A stretch of DNA of 64,000 bases from Porphyromonadaceae bacterium UBA2751 (GCA_002353285.1 DEJJ01000028.1:1-64000); one strand, 5' to 3'. Positions 44,984 through 54,466 are shown, counted from the stretch's first letter. Translations and numbers: made by a program. Notes: a model not told the origin generated them from the letters alone.

Positions 44984-45024
44984 CTACTCAAGTGAAGCTC
45001 ATCTTAACAACACAACTAAAGCAT

Positions 45025-45067
45025 GTCACACCAGCGCTCATTTTTTGTCACACGACGCTGGTGTGAC
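45025..45067 (+). terminator. Hairpin after rng
   Basis: GTCACACCAGCG (45025-45036) pairs exactly with CGCTGGTGTGAC (45056-45067). A short T-run follows at 45070-45073. The loop contains another GTCACAC (45047-45053), so alternative pairing is possible. It probably ends the rng message. Confidence 0.7.
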
Positions 45068-45161
45068 GCTTTTAATGTCATGGTGAAAATAGATGTCAGC
45101 ACAGTTTGGCACAGTTTTTGCGAAGCCACTTCTCAACATAATAAAATTAAAGATTAAAGAC

Positions 45162-45542
45162 ATGGAGACAAGAAAACATATAGCAGCCCAAAGGAAGAAA
45201 TCATGCAACTGCGCTCAGGCAGTAATAGCCACCTATGCCGATGTGGTGGGCATCTCACAAGAGATGGCGATGAACCTGGGCAACGCCTTCGGCAGCGGTA
45301 TGGGAACCATGGAAGGCACCTGCGGCGCACTCACAGGAGCAGCCATGGTGATAGGACTGGCAAAGGCCGACAAAGGCAAAGCCACACTCGCAATGCGACA
45401 GGTGATGAACGACTTCAAGCAGCGCAATGGAGCCACTCAGTGCAAGCTACTCAAGGGTGTTGCCACTGGCAAGCCGTTGCGATCGTGTGAAGACTGTGTA
45501 GCCGACGCATGCGAGTTCCTTGAGCAGCACCTGCAGCCTTAA
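45162..45542 (+). CDS. C-GCAxxG-C-C family small cysteine protein
   Basis: The start at ATG 45162 gives 126 residues beginning METRKHIAAQRKKSCNCAQAV. The family spacing of cysteines is visible: SCNCAQAV near the start, GTCGALTGAAMVIGL in the middle, QCKLL, and then RSCEDCVADACEF at the end. These proteins are thought to bind a metal or act in redox chemistry, often with flavin or iron-sulfur partners; none is adjacent here. It stands alone between rng and acpP. Confidence 0.85.
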   Translation: METRKHIAAQRKKSCNCAQAVIATYADVVGISQEMAMNLGNAFGSGMGTMEGTCGALTGAAMVIGLAKADKGKATLAMRQVMNDFKQRNGATQCKLLKGVATGKPLRSCEDCVADACEFLEQHLQP

Positions 45543-45799
45543 CCTCTTAATAGCAGTTACATGGCTGCCAACTGCGACAATCTCGGCAAGCACTCAAGAT
45601 CGAGATAACTGACCGTTAAAAAAGGTAATTTTGTGTTTTCAAGTTACTTGTTTTAAGCCTCATTAAAAAAATTTTACACAAAAATCTGATGCTTGTTAGC
45701 AAAATCTTCATGTTTTGCTTTTCTATTTGGTAAATAATTACTTACTTTGCACCGCAAAAAACGAAAAAATTTATTTAACAATTTAAAATTCATAGTATT

Positions 45800-46042
45800 A
45801 TGTCTGAAATTCAAGAAAGAGTAGCAGCGATTATCGTTGACAAGTTAGGTGTTAGTGAGTCTCAAATCACTCCCGAGGCAACTTTTGCCCAGGACCTTGG
45901 CGCCGACAGCCTTGACACTGTTGAGCTGATCATGGAGCTTGAGAAAGAATTCGACATCACTATTCCCGATGCTGAGACCGAGAAGATTCAAACAGTGGGC
46001 GACGCTGTTTCTTTCATCGAGGCTGCAAAAGCTGCTGAATAA
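45800..46042 (+). CDS. acpP: Acyl carrier protein
   Basis: The 80-residue acidic protein carries growing fatty acids. The phosphopantetheine site is S37 in DLGADSLDTVELIM. The length and helical pattern are standard. A TTACTTTG at 45742-45749 could be a -7 box. fabF follows after 51 bases and rnc after that, the usual Bacteroidales order. Confidence 0.98.
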   Translation: MSEIQERVAAIIVDKLGVSESQITPEATFAQDLGADSLDTVELIMELEKEFDITIPDAETEKIQTVGDAVSFIEAAKAAE

Positions 46043-46093
46043 AGAAGCCCAAAACAATTAAGTTTGTTTTAATACTTTCCCTTTTTAATTAGT

Positions 46094-47353
46094 ATGGAAT
46101 TAAAGAGAGTTGTGGTAACAGGTCTTGGTGCCATCACTCCTCTTGGTAATGACGTTGATTCTACATGGACCAACGCCATTAATGGAGTGAGCGGTGCAGG
46201 ACCTATTACTCATTTTGATGCCTCGCTCTTCAAGACTCAATTTGCCTGCGAGGTTAAGGATTTTAATGTTGAGGACTATCTCGACCGTCGCGACGCACGC
46301 CGCATGGACCTGTACTGTCACTACGCAATGGCCAGCGCTGCCCAGGCACTCGCCGACTCTAAGATCCTTGACGACGACAAGGCCGACCGCAACGAGATAG
46401 GAGTGATTTATGGCTCTGGCATCGGAGGTCTGCACACCTTTGAGAACGAGGCTGGCTACTATGCCATGCACGAAGACAAAGGCCCCAAGTATAACCCATT
46501 CTTTATACCAATGATGATAGCCGACATCGCAGCCGGTCACATCTCAATAAAGTGGGGTTTGCGTGGACCTAACTATGGTGTGGTTTCGGCTTGCGCCACT
46601 TCGACCAACGCCATGATCGATGCCTTCAACTATGTGCGCATGGGCAAGGCCACAGCAATTGTGACAGGTGGTTCGGAGGCAGCAATATTTCCTGCCGGCG
46701 TGGGTGGTTTCAATGCCATGAAGGCCATCTCAACTCGCAATGATAGCCCAGCCACCGCTTCGCGTCCATTTAGTGGTTCACGCGACGGTTTCGTGATGGG
46801 CGAGGGTGGCGTGACACTGATCTTCGAGGAACTGGAGCACGCCCTAGCACGTGGTGCCAAGATTTATGCCGAGGTCATTGGCGGTGGCATGAGCGCCGAC
46901 GCTTATCACATCACTGCCAGCCACCCCGAGGGACTTGGTGCTTCGCTGGTAATGAAGCGCGCCCTTGAGGATGCAGGCATCAGCGCCAATGATGTTGACT
47001 ACATCAATGTTCATGGCACTTCCACTCCTGTGGGCGACCTCAGCGAGGCCCAGGCAATTATTGAAGTCTTTGGCAAGCATGCCTATGAATTGAACATCAG
47101 CTCAACCAAGTCAATGACAGGTCACATGCTGGGTGCAACAGGTGCCATTGAGGCCATGTTCTGCATCAAGGCCTGCCAGGAGAACATCGTTCCTCCCACC
47201 ATCAACCATGAGGATGGCGACAACGACCCCAAGATTGACTACAATCTCAACTTCACATTCAACAAAGCACAACAGCGTGAAGTTAAGGTGGCATTGTCTA
47301 ACACCTTCGGTTTTGGCGGACACAATGCGAGCTTGATAGTTAAGAAGTATTGA
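46094..47353 (+). CDS. fabF: 3-oxoacyl-ACP synthase II
   Basis: The 419-residue condensing enzyme lengthens acyl-ACP with malonyl-ACP. The catalytic Cys is C167 in VVSACATSTNAM. The two histidines lie in DYINVHGTSTPVGD and KSMTGHMLGATGA, and the terminal GFGGHNASLI motif is present. It works on the acyl carrier protein encoded just upstream. Confidence 0.98.
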   Translation: MELKRVVVTGLGAITPLGNDVDSTWTNAINGVSGAGPITHFDASLFKTQFACEVKDFNVEDYLDRRDARRMDLYCHYAMASAAQALADSKILDDDKADRNEIGVIYGSGIGGLHTFENEAGYYAMHEDKGPKYNPFFIPMMIADIAAGHISIKWGLRGPNYGVVSACATSTNAMIDAFNYVRMGKATAIVTGGSEAAIFPAGVGGFNAMKAISTRNDSPATASRPFSGSRDGFVMGEGGVTLIFEELEHALARGAKIYAEVIGGGMSADAYHITASHPEGLGASLVMKRALEDAGISANDVDYINVHGTSTPVGDLSEAQAIIEVFGKHAYELNISSTKSMTGHMLGATGAIEAMFCIKACQENIVPPTINHEDGDNDPKIDYNLNFTFNKAQQREVKVALSNTFGFGGHNASLIVKKY

Positions 47354-47485
47354 TACTCACTGTTATCAATCATCAATTTAACACGAAGTTAAACCCACAA
47401 TGGCAAGGTAAGCGATTTAGTGCTTCCATGACACAAACCATGAGGCCCGTGGAGCCCTGCCATAACAAAGCTTGACTCCACAACC

Positions 47486-48256
47486 TTGTTTAACCGACCC
47501 ATATCAGTCATAAAGTTCCTTTTCGCTAAGGAAAAGGAACTTTATGTTTTTATTCATGGCATAACAGGGTTTTATCCCGTCAACATCGAGTACTACAAGC
47601 TCGCACTTGTTCACCGCTCGATGCCGGTGAAAACTGCCAACGGGCGATGGGCCAACAACGAGCGACTGGAATTCCTGGGCGATGCCATCCTTGATGCTGT
47701 GGTGGGTGCCTATCTTTATGACAAATATCCTAACAAGCACGAGGGCTTCCTCACCAGCACACGAGCCAAGATTGTTCAGCGCGAGAGTCTCAACCGCATT
47801 GGTAAGGCTTTCAGATTGGAATCGCACGTGAGAGCATCGAGTCACTCGTCGAGCCACAACTCCTATATAAGCGGTAATGCCGTGGAGGCACTTGTGGGAG
47901 CCATCTATCTCGACCGCGGGTACGAAGCATGCAAGCAGTTTATCGAGGAAAAAATAATAGCGCAGCATCTCGACTTGAAGGAACTGGTCAAGACCGAGCG
48001 CAACTTCAAGTCGCGACTTATTGAATGGACACAAAAATACCGTGTTAACATTGAGTTCCAGCTCATCGACACCATGAATGATACTGATGGCAACCCCATC
48101 TTCAAAACTGCTGTGCTGCTGGGAGGAATTTACGCCGCCGATGGCTCGGGCTACAGCAAGAAGGAATCGCATCAAGATGCAAGCAAAAAGGCCTTTGAGC
48201 GACTCAAGAAGGACAACATATTCCGCGAGCAGGTGCTCTCAACTGCCACATCTTAA
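47486..48256 (+). CDS. rnc: Ribonuclease III
   Basis: The 256-residue enzyme cuts double-stranded RNA, processes rRNA and, in type II CRISPR systems, trims the tracrRNA-crRNA duplex. The signature is NNERLEFLGDAILDAVVG, the second acidic site is EALVGAIYLDRGYE, and a dsRNA-binding domain occupies about 175-250. The only usable in-frame start before the conserved region is TTG at 47486: a stop lies at 47441-47443 and no ATG or GTG falls between. A perfect 16-bp hairpin lies inside the first codons (47509-47546). Confidence 0.95.
   Translation: MFNRPISVIKFLFAKEKELYVFIHGITGFYPVNIEYYKLALVHRSMPVKTANGRWANNERLEFLGDAILDAVVGAYLYDKYPNKHEGFLTSTRAKIVQRESLNRIGKAFRLESHVRASSHSSSHNSYISGNAVEALVGAIYLDRGYEACKQFIEEKIIAQHLDLKELVKTERNFKSRLIEWTQKYRVNIEFQLIDTMNDTDGNPIFKTAVLLGGIYAADGSGYSKKESHQDASKKAFERLKKDNIFREQVLSTATS
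47509..47546 (+). promoter_or_regulatory. Perfect 16-bp hairpin inside the start of rnc
   Basis: CATAAAGTTCCTTTTC (47509-47524) pairs base for base with 47531-47546, with a six-base loop; TTTTTATT follows. It begins 23 bases after the TTG start codon. A smaller pair, GTGGAG (47449-47454) with CTCCAC (47476-47481), stands just before the start. Together they form a folded rnc leader that RNase III could cut, or that could act as an attenuator. Confidence 0.65.
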
Positions 48257-48363
48257 ACAGCGCACACACACCTCACCCCTATCACTTGCTGATAATCAAC
48301 GCCGCACAGAGAACAGTTCTCACCATTTCTGATTCCTAAAGCATCCACTCAATTGACTGACTT

Positions 48364-49515
48364 TTACTTCCAATTGGAGATAAAGGAAGTTACAGCTTTC
48401 TCCACATTGGAGAGAGTCATGGCTGTGTCCATTGCCTCATTCAATGGCATGTCGTGGGGTGTCACTTCAATTACTCTGGCGAACCCCAGCTGCGACACTG
48501 ATGTGCCCGGTGCAATCGATCCACACAGGGCTATCACAGGAACACCATGCCGCCTTGCAACCTTGAGCACACCTTGAGGCGCCTTGCCCATTGCCGTTTG
48601 GCTGTCAATGCGCCCTTCGCCAGTGATGACGAGATTGGCATCGGAAACGATGCTGTCGAAGTGCGCCACATCAAGCACATAATCGATGCCCGGAGTGATT
48701 GTGGCACCGAGGAATGCTGCCATCCCTGCGGCCACTCCACCTGCTGCTCCAGCTCCTGGAAGGCAAGAGATGCCAGCTGGCATAAATCGAGCCAAGTTAT
48801 CAAGTCCTTGCTCAAGCTCGTCGACCTGCAATGGCGAGGCGCCTTTTTGTGGAGCAAAGACTCGTGCCGCTCCATTAGGTCCTGTTAGCGGGTTGCTCAC
48901 ATCGACAAGCAAGGTGAACTTAACTCCTCTTGTAACAACCTCCATCTCACTTGTATCAACGCGAGCCACGCATCTCAGGTTAGATGCGCTTGGCAATAGC
49001 CTATGTCCCTCTGCATCAAGAAATTCGCACCCCAGTGCAGTGAGCAATCCCATGGCCCCGTCGCAAGTGGCACTACCTCCCAGGCCAAGCACTATGTGGC
49101 TGACTCCATGGGTGATAGCATCGTGAATCATCACACCAGTACCAAACGTAGATGAATGCATCACATCGCGATCAGCGCGTGGCACGAGCGTCAGGCCACT
49201 TGCCGAGGCAAGGTCCATATAGGCGGTTGAGTGTGCAGTGTCGACATAGTAAGTTGCTATCACTGTGGGCTGCTGAGCACCATCATCAGTCAGTGATGGC
49301 AACGGTCCTGGAACCTTCACCTCACGCTTGCCTTGCAAGGGAGTCAGGAGTGACAAAGCAAGAGCATGAGCCGTGCCATCACCTCCATCGGCTATTGGCA
49401 CCTGCTCAATCACGGTTCCTGGCATGTGACGGCTAATAGTGCAATCGATGCATTGGGCAAGTTGTTGTGCTGTGGCACTACCCTTGAACTTATCGATTGC
49501 AACAACTATTTTCAT
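48364..49515 (-). CDS. Glycerate kinase (GlxK/GarK family)
   Basis: The 383-residue kinase phosphorylates glycerate. Family marks are the start MKIVVAIDKFKGSATAQQLA, VPIADGGDGTAHAL, LGLGGSATCDGAMGLL, LPGAGAAGGVAAGMAAFLGA and LVITGEGRIDSQTAMGKAP. These are the type I glycerate kinase motifs for ATP and glycerate binding. Whether it makes 2- or 3-phosphoglycerate cannot be told. It is transcribed convergently to rnc. Confidence 0.95.
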   Translation of the reverse strand: MKIVVAIDKFKGSATAQQLAQCIDCTISRHMPGTVIEQVPIADGGDGTAHALALSLLTPLQGKREVKVPGPLPSLTDDGAQQPTVIATYYVDTAHSTAYMDLASASGLTLVPRADRDVMHSSTFGTGVMIHDAITHGVSHIVLGLGGSATCDGAMGLLTALGCEFLDAEGHRLLPSASNLRCVARVDTSEMEVVTRGVKFTLLVDVSNPLTGPNGAARVFAPQKGASPLQVDELEQGLDNLARFMPAGISCLPGAGAAGGVAAGMAAFLGATITPGIDYVLDVAHFDSIVSDANLVITGEGRIDSQTAMGKAPQGVLKVARRHGVPVIALCGSIAPGTSVSQLGFARVIEVTPHDMPLNEAMDTAMTLSNVEKAVTSFISNWK

Positions 49516-49540
49516 CTTTTTTTAAAAGTGTGCTAACCTG

Positions 49541-50503
49541 TTAGTTAACCTGGACCACAAGATAGTTAGTGTATTGCCAGAAAAGGTCTTGATCATGAAT
49601 CTTAAGCACGATGTTGTCGCCCACATTCACAAGCGAGTAAGAGCGCTTGTCGTGATTAGTGAGCACTTTGGCCTTCTTGCTGTGCAGGTCAATCTCATTG
49701 AGGGTGCGCTTGTCGGCCTTGGTGAAATAAGAGTGCATGATGTTGCTGTGCTGCATCACTTTGGTCTTGCGCAAGAATCCCGACTCGATAATCTTATGGG
49801 CCTTAAGTTCCTTTTTTGAGCCTATGGCATAGAAGCATTCATTAAGCTGATTATTAAGTCGTTCCATCTCCTCCTTGGCCTTAGCGGCCTCTTCTTTAGC
49901 CTTCTTGGTCTCACTGGCCACATGAGTGTTCTCAATCTTGAGTGAGTCGACCTTTTCGTTAAGATTTTTAATAGTGATATTGGCTGCTTCAAGTTTAGCC
50001 GTGAGCGAGTCGATCATCACTTGCTGTTGCTCAAGTTGCAACTTGAGCACATCAATCTTGTCGAGCAAACTCTTGCGCTCACTCTCATTGAAGCGCTCAA
50101 TTGCCTCCTTGCGAGTGAGCTGCTCCTCAAGTTCGGCAAGTCGGTTCATGCGCTCCTGCACCGAGTTCTTGATGAGCAGGATGTCGTTGCGCATTTGGTT
50201 CTTCTTGTCGTCGGGTTCATTGCTTAGATTGTTGTTAGTGACAATCCTCTCCATGTCCTTAATCTCAGTGAGGCCGTCGCTCACCTCATTGGCCAGGGTG
50301 CTCAGCGAGTTGGCATAATCACGCATCAGACTCATTGAGTCGCTTGTGATGTCATGCGTGTCTTCAACAAAAGCGGTTGTATCGGTCATATCTAAGATGG
50401 TATCGCTGCCGCTTTCCTGCTTGTCCTGCTTGTTGCTGCATGCTTGCATGACTAAAACCATGAGCACCAGCATGACAATATTAATATTAATACATCTCAT
50501 CAC
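49541..50503 (-). CDS. Coiled-coil lipoprotein of unknown function
   Basis: The 320-residue protein has lipobox VMQAC (C22), a Thr/Asp-rich linker, and a long coiled coil from about 60 to 225 (LAELEEQLTRKEAIERF, LDKIDVLKLQLEQQQ, KKAKEEAAKAKEEMERLNNQL). The last 90 residues form a beta-rich end (SYSLVNVGDNIVLKIHDQDLF). I do not recognise a named family. Its start codon overlaps the stop of rsmI by four bases, so the two are translated together. Confidence 0.75.
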   Translation of the reverse strand: MMRCININIVMLVLMVLVMQACSNKQDKQESGSDTILDMTDTTAFVEDTHDITSDSMSLMRDYANSLSTLANEVSDGLTEIKDMERIVTNNNLSNEPDDKKNQMRNDILLIKNSVQERMNRLAELEEQLTRKEAIERFNESERKSLLDKIDVLKLQLEQQQVMIDSLTAKLEAANITIKNLNEKVDSLKIENTHVASETKKAKEEAAKAKEEMERLNNQLNECFYAIGSKKELKAHKIIESGFLRKTKVMQHSNIMHSYFTKADKRTLNEIDLHSKKAKVLTNHDKRSYSLVNVGDNIVLKIHDQDLFWQYTNYLVVQVN

Positions 50504-51243
50504 TTTTGAGTAATTTGATTATACTTATTTTTAAACTGCGCATATTTATCGACCTTCACGTGCTGCTCCACAGGCTTGCCAGCAACTATAATCACAATCT
50601 CCCCACGAGGAGGCTGCGCGCTGAAGTAGTCGACAAGCTCTTGCAGAGTGCCATTGTGAGTGGTGTCGTGAAGCTTGGAAATCTCACGGCAAACCGAGGC
50701 TTCGCGCTCAGCGCCGAAGGTCTCGACCAGCTGCTTCAAAGTCTTGACCAATCGCACTGGCGACTCGTAGAAAATCATGGTGCGCGATTCATTGCTTAGC
50801 TCGGCCAAGCGTGCTGCACGACCTTTTTTCACTGGCAAGAATCCCTCGAATGTGAAACGCTCGCAAGGAAGCCCCGAATTGACAAGAGCAGGCACAAAAG
50901 CCGTAGCTCCTGGCAATGTCTCAACAGGGATGTCATGGCGACGGCACTCACGCGACAGCATGAATCCAGGATCGCTGATGCCAGGTGTTCCGGCATCGGT
51001 GATGAGGGCTATATCGTCGCCTGCCTCAAGCATCTGCACAACTGACGCAACGGTTTCATGTTCATTAAACTTGTGGTGGCTGCGCATGGGTGTAGCTATG
51101 TCGTAATGCTTCATCAGCACAGCGCTTGTGCGAGTGTCCTCGGCAAGAATGAGCGACACCTGCTTGAGCACATTCACCGCCCTGGGTGTCATGTCCTCAA
51201 GATTTCCCACAGGAGTGGGCACCATGTATAGTTTTCCTGCCAT
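50500..51243 (-). CDS. rsmI: 16S rRNA (cytidine-1402-2'-O)-methyltransferase
   Basis: With the start at ATG 51243 the protein has 247 residues (MAGKLYMVPTPVGNLED); a start four codons earlier is possible. The tetrapyrrole-methylase fold shows TPVGNLEDMTPRAV, ILAEDTRTS, ALITDAGTPGISDPG, and LPGATAFVPALVNSG. It methylates the ribose of C1402 in the ribosomal decoding centre. It is followed by a coupled lipoprotein gene and preceded by a small helical protein gene. Confidence 0.95.
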   Translation of the reverse strand: MAGKLYMVPTPVGNLEDMTPRAVNVLKQVSLILAEDTRTSAVLMKHYDIATPMRSHHKFNEHETVASVVQMLEAGDDIALITDAGTPGISDPGFMLSRECRRHDIPVETLPGATAFVPALVNSGLPCERFTFEGFLPVKKGRAARLAELSNESRTMIFYESPVRLVKTLKQLVETFGAEREASVCREISKLHDTTHNGTLQELVDYFSAQPPRGEIVIIVAGKPVEQHVKVDKYAQFKNKYNQITQK

Positions 51244-51255
51244 TAAAAAAATCAA

Positions 51256-51774
51256 TTATTCAAAACTTCTGCTCACTAACCTCGTGAATTCCTTCACCAC
51301 CTCGTTGCTATGGTCCCAATTTAGGACATCGGCAATGTAATTCTCCACCTGATTCATGTTGGACATGTGCTGTATGCTCGATAGAGTCTCGTTAAAGCGG
51401 CGCTCATCGCCATCGAAGAGTTCACGCAGGAAAAGGAACCTGTCATTTATAGTGAATGTCGACATGATATCGGGTGTGAGTTCAGGCTCATGCTCAGCAA
51501 CTACAGGTGTGGGTTTGGGCTCGGATTTGGGCTCAGCAACTTCAGGTGCAGGTTTGGGCTCAGATTTGGGCTCAGCAACTTCAGGTGCGGGCTGATCCAC
51601 ATTCTCAACCTTAGCTTCTGCAGCCTTACTCTCGAGTTGCTTGAGCTGCAGCTTTAGTTCATCGAGTTTCCCCTTAAGCTGGTCCACCATCATGTCGTGA
51701 TTGTGCTGCATGAGTTGCAGCATTTCATCGATGCTGGCCACCTGAGTGAGCAGTTGATTTATCTTGGTTTCCAT
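51256..51774 (-). CDS. Helical protein with Pro/Glu/Lys repeats, unknown function
   Basis: The 172-residue protein has an N-terminal coiled coil (about 1-50), a repeated linker with two copies of PAPEVAEPKSEPK (about 63-90) and a conserved-looking C-terminal domain (INDRFLFLRELFDGDERRFNETL, then VLNWDHSNEVVKEF). The C-terminal part resembles a small helical domain found in Bacteroidales proteins of unknown role. A minus-strand TATGTTTG at 51798-51805 is a likely -7 box, so this gene may lead the rsmI operon. Confidence 0.7.
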   Translation of the reverse strand: METKINQLLTQVASIDEMLQLMQHNHDMMVDQLKGKLDELKLQLKQLESKAAEAKVENVDQPAPEVAEPKSEPKPAPEVAEPKSEPKPTPVVAEHEPELTPDIMSTFTINDRFLFLRELFDGDERRFNETLSSIQHMSNMNQVENYIADVLNWDHSNEVVKEFTRLVSRSFE

Positions 51775-51797
51775 AACCTATATCTTGTTACACGTTG

Positions 51798-51805
51798 CAA
51801 ACATA
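51798..51805 (-). promoter_or_regulatory. -7 box of rsmI operon
   Basis: Minus-strand TATGTTTG fits TAnnTTTG, 24 bases before the start at 51774. No clear -33 TTG. Confidence 0.45.
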
Positions 51806-51948
51806 TAAAAAATAAATGAATAAAGGCTGTAAAACTATGAAAAAAAGCACTTGTATAGAAAACTATCTACCTTTTCGCGCGCTCACCATCACTTCTACTA
51901 TGATAGCACCTGGTGCATTTTTACATTCTTAGTGTTGCCCTCTCCTGG

Positions 51949-53379
51949 TTAATGCTCAGGATCAAAAATGCCAATGAGCAGACGGTCAATCATGTTCTTG
52001 AGATTGGGACGACTTCCATGCCAGTTATTAACGAGCACCGCCCAAACATACTGCGGCTCGTCGGCAGGATAGTAGCCCACATAGCACTGCACATCACGCA
52101 TCGAGCCCGATTTCACTGCGATGTGGGTGCTCAATGCAGTTTCCTTAATCACATCACCGATGCGTGCATTCACACCAATGCGAGGCATCAAGTCGACAAG
52201 GCGCAACTGCTTCGAGCCAAAGCGACGCGGTGCCATGTAGGTGAGCATGTCGGCAAAGAACTGCACAGGAGCCTTATTGTTGCGTGCAAGGCCACTGCCA
52301 TCGTACTGGAACTTGCCGCTGGCATCAAGGCCACGAGCTGTGAACAGGCTATCGATCACTGCCACACCCTCGCTGTCGATGGGTTCACGGCTGCTGTTGA
52401 CAGCGATAGCTCGCAACAAGGCTTCGGTAAACATATTGTCGCTGCGCTCGAGCAATGAGGTGATAATGTCGGTGAGCACAGGCGATTTGTGAGTGAGCAG
52501 GTGCCAGCGCCCTGGACCTTGCTGGATATTACCATTGCCCAACTTGATACCCTCACGAGCTAACGTGTGGTTAAGACTATCGATGAGAAGAGCCTCGGGT
52601 GTGGGATTAGCCACATCGAAATAATAAGTGGTGTCGCTGGCAGTGCCTGTGAGCACAATAGCCGGATTGGCATACTCAAGAAGCACACCCACATTATCCT
52701 TACTGCCACTGCGCATGCGATTAATAATTTGCACGCCAGGCACATTGGGCTCAAAGTGAGCATTGGCAATCGTGCCATCACCCTTGCCATCGAATACCAG
52801 TCGCATGCGGTTGTCGCAGTAGTTGAGTGCATGCACTCCCATGCCATAGTCCCAAGCCAGGTCGTCGGCACACCAGTCGCCATTATAGGCAGGATAGTAA
52901 TAACTCGACTTGTGGACAATCACTTTTCCATCAATTTGCTTAATGCCTTGCTTGTGCAGTGTGGACACTATCTCATTCACAATGTCAAGATTCTCCTTGA
53001 AGTAGACCGACCCAAGCGTGGGATCACCTGCTCCCACTATCACCAGGTTGCCACGCAGAGTGCTACCATGAATCTCGCCGTCAAGATACACGGGAGTGAG
53101 GAAGCTGAAGTCGGCCCCAAGCAACTCAAGAGCCGCCGCCGAGGTCACCGTCTTCATGGTCGAAGCTGTGATGCAAGCCATGTTGGCATTGCGGCTGCCC
53201 AAAGTCTTGCCAGTGTTGACATCAGCCACTATCACCCCCACCGAGCCATGCCTCATGAGCGAGTCGTCGACAAAGCGGTCGATAGCCCGCTGAGTGCGTT
53301 GTGGAGTCACGTCTCTTGCCTGCACGCCCATTGCCAAGGTGGCTGCAAGCATTATTGTGTATAATAGTTTATAATTCAT
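51949..53379 (-). CDS. dacB: D-alanyl-D-alanine carboxypeptidase/endopeptidase, PBP4 family
   Basis: The 476-residue protein has a signal peptide (cut near VQAR, residue 20) and the three active-site motifs of class C low-mass penicillin-binding proteins: STMK with S73 and K76, SDN in LLERSDNMFTEALLRAI, and KSGS (for KTG) in HIAVKSGSMRDVQCYVGYY. It trims or cuts peptidoglycan peptides in the periplasm. The length fits DacB. It follows the HD-domain gene after 39 bases of simple TTAG-like sequence. Confidence 0.94.
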   Translation of the reverse strand: MNYKLLYTIMLAATLAMGVQARDVTPQRTQRAIDRFVDDSLMRHGSVGVIVADVNTGKTLGSRNANMACITASTMKTVTSAAALELLGADFSFLTPVYLDGEIHGSTLRGNLVIVGAGDPTLGSVYFKENLDIVNEIVSTLHKQGIKQIDGKVIVHKSSYYYPAYNGDWCADDLAWDYGMGVHALNYCDNRMRLVFDGKGDGTIANAHFEPNVPGVQIINRMRSGSKDNVGVLLEYANPAIVLTGTASDTTYYFDVANPTPEALLIDSLNHTLAREGIKLGNGNIQQGPGRWHLLTHKSPVLTDIITSLLERSDNMFTEALLRAIAVNSSREPIDSEGVAVIDSLFTARGLDASGKFQYDGSGLARNNKAPVQFFADMLTYMAPRRFGSKQLRLVDLMPRIGVNARIGDVIKETALSTHIAVKSGSMRDVQCYVGYYPADEPQYVWAVLVNNWHGSRPNLKNMIDRLLIGIFDPEH

Positions 53380-53418
53380 AGTTATCAGTTATTAGTTCTT
53401 AGTTTTTAGTTGGTGGTT

Positions 53419-54045
53419 TTATTCATTGCCCCACTCCAGCAGGTTGGCAGCGATGCCGTCGGCAAGGTTCACCAGTGAGCACAGTGGGTGCTCGTCGCGA
53501 GCGGTGTTGATGCATCGGTTCAGTTCATAGCTCTGCATGGGCAGGTCCCATGCTGCCATGTGCCACCTGATGGCAAGTAGCTCATCGTCATATATCTCCA
53601 TGCCACTCATCAGGGCCAGCATTGCCGATTTCTCACCATGCCCCATCGGGAAGTTGCGATAGTCAATGTCGTAGCTCTCCACCTCACGCCACAGCCCGTC
53701 ATCGCCCTTGCGCTTCTTGAGTGTGGGCACATAGATGTCGGCCTTGCAGATGTCGTGCAATAAGGTCGCGACTATCACACTTTCACGACTCAAGCGGCTT
53801 TCCAGGTCAGGATTCATGGCAATCACCATCTCGCGGAGCTTGAGACCCGCCTTGCATGTGTTGAGCGAGTGTTGCAGCAACCCGCCATCACTGTTAAGAT
53901 GATGGTTTACACTTGCCGGTGCTGTGAAGAATCGCATCTTGCCATCATCGAGCATGTCGACAAGATCGTCGATACCTTCCCGCCCTGTTGACTTGAGCAG
54001 GCTTATGAACTCAGCCTTGTTAGCTTCAATTTCTTGCTTATTCAT
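53419..54045 (-). CDS. HD-domain phosphohydrolase-like protein
   Basis: The 208-residue protein carries HD-fold metal residues: H in LLQHSLNTCKAGLKL, HD in ATLLHDICKADIYVP, and later histidines in FPMGHGEKSAML and AIRWHMAAWD. HD proteins hydrolyse nucleotides or phosphodiesters; the substrate is unknown. It stands 24 bases after the small metallopeptidase-like gene on the minus strand. Confidence 0.85.
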   Translation of the reverse strand: MNKQEIEANKAEFISLLKSTGREGIDDLVDMLDDGKMRFFTAPASVNHHLNSDGGLLQHSLNTCKAGLKLREMVIAMNPDLESRLSRESVIVATLLHDICKADIYVPTLKKRKGDDGLWREVESYDIDYRNFPMGHGEKSAMLALMSGMEIYDDELLAIRWHMAAWDLPMQSYELNRCINTARDEHPLCSLVNLADGIAANLLEWGNE

Positions 54046-54069
54046 CGGTTTGTCACCTTTTTTATATTA

Positions 54070-54438
54070 CTATTTATTTCTTTTTCTCTTGTTTTTTTCT
54101 CTTGTTTTATCCTTCTTCTTGCGTAGATATTTAACCCAGGCATAGTGCTTGCGACGCTCCAGATAGTGCATGTCGTCCTCATGCCTGTAGGCCTCTCGCT
54201 CGAAGCCAATACTCAGGTAAGCATTATCCTTAGTGACCAGCCTTAGCAGCCACTCAATCAAGTAGATGAGATAGAAAGGCAGGTAGCCCAACTCACGCAT
54301 TTGAGCGGTGTGGATGCGCTCGTGATTGATGAGTCGCTCACTCACATGCACGCCTGGATGCACAAAGAACACCCCAAACAGGTTGATCGCTGCATGACGC
54401 CGCAGCGGCGGCAGATATCGACTCCTTACTATCTTCAT
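54070..54438 (-). CDS. Small HExxH-type metallopeptidase-like membrane protein
   Basis: The start at ATG 54438 gives 122 residues beginning MKIVRSRYLPPLRRHAAINL. A longer frame would include the -7 box at 54467-54474. The motif INHERIHTAQMRELGYLPFYL (HERIH) looks like a zinc-peptidase helix, followed by a hydrophobic stretch (LPFYLIYLIEWLLRL) and FEREAYRHEDD, whose Glu could be the third ligand. The end is very basic. It may be a minimal peptidase, but activity is not shown. Confidence 0.65.
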   Translation of the reverse strand: MKIVRSRYLPPLRRHAAINLFGVFFVHPGVHVSERLINHERIHTAQMRELGYLPFYLIYLIEWLLRLVTKDNAYLSIGFEREAYRHEDDMHYLERRKHYAWVKYLRKKKDKTREKNKRKRNK

Positions 54439-54466
54439 TCTCTCAACATCATTATTTTTCAATCTG

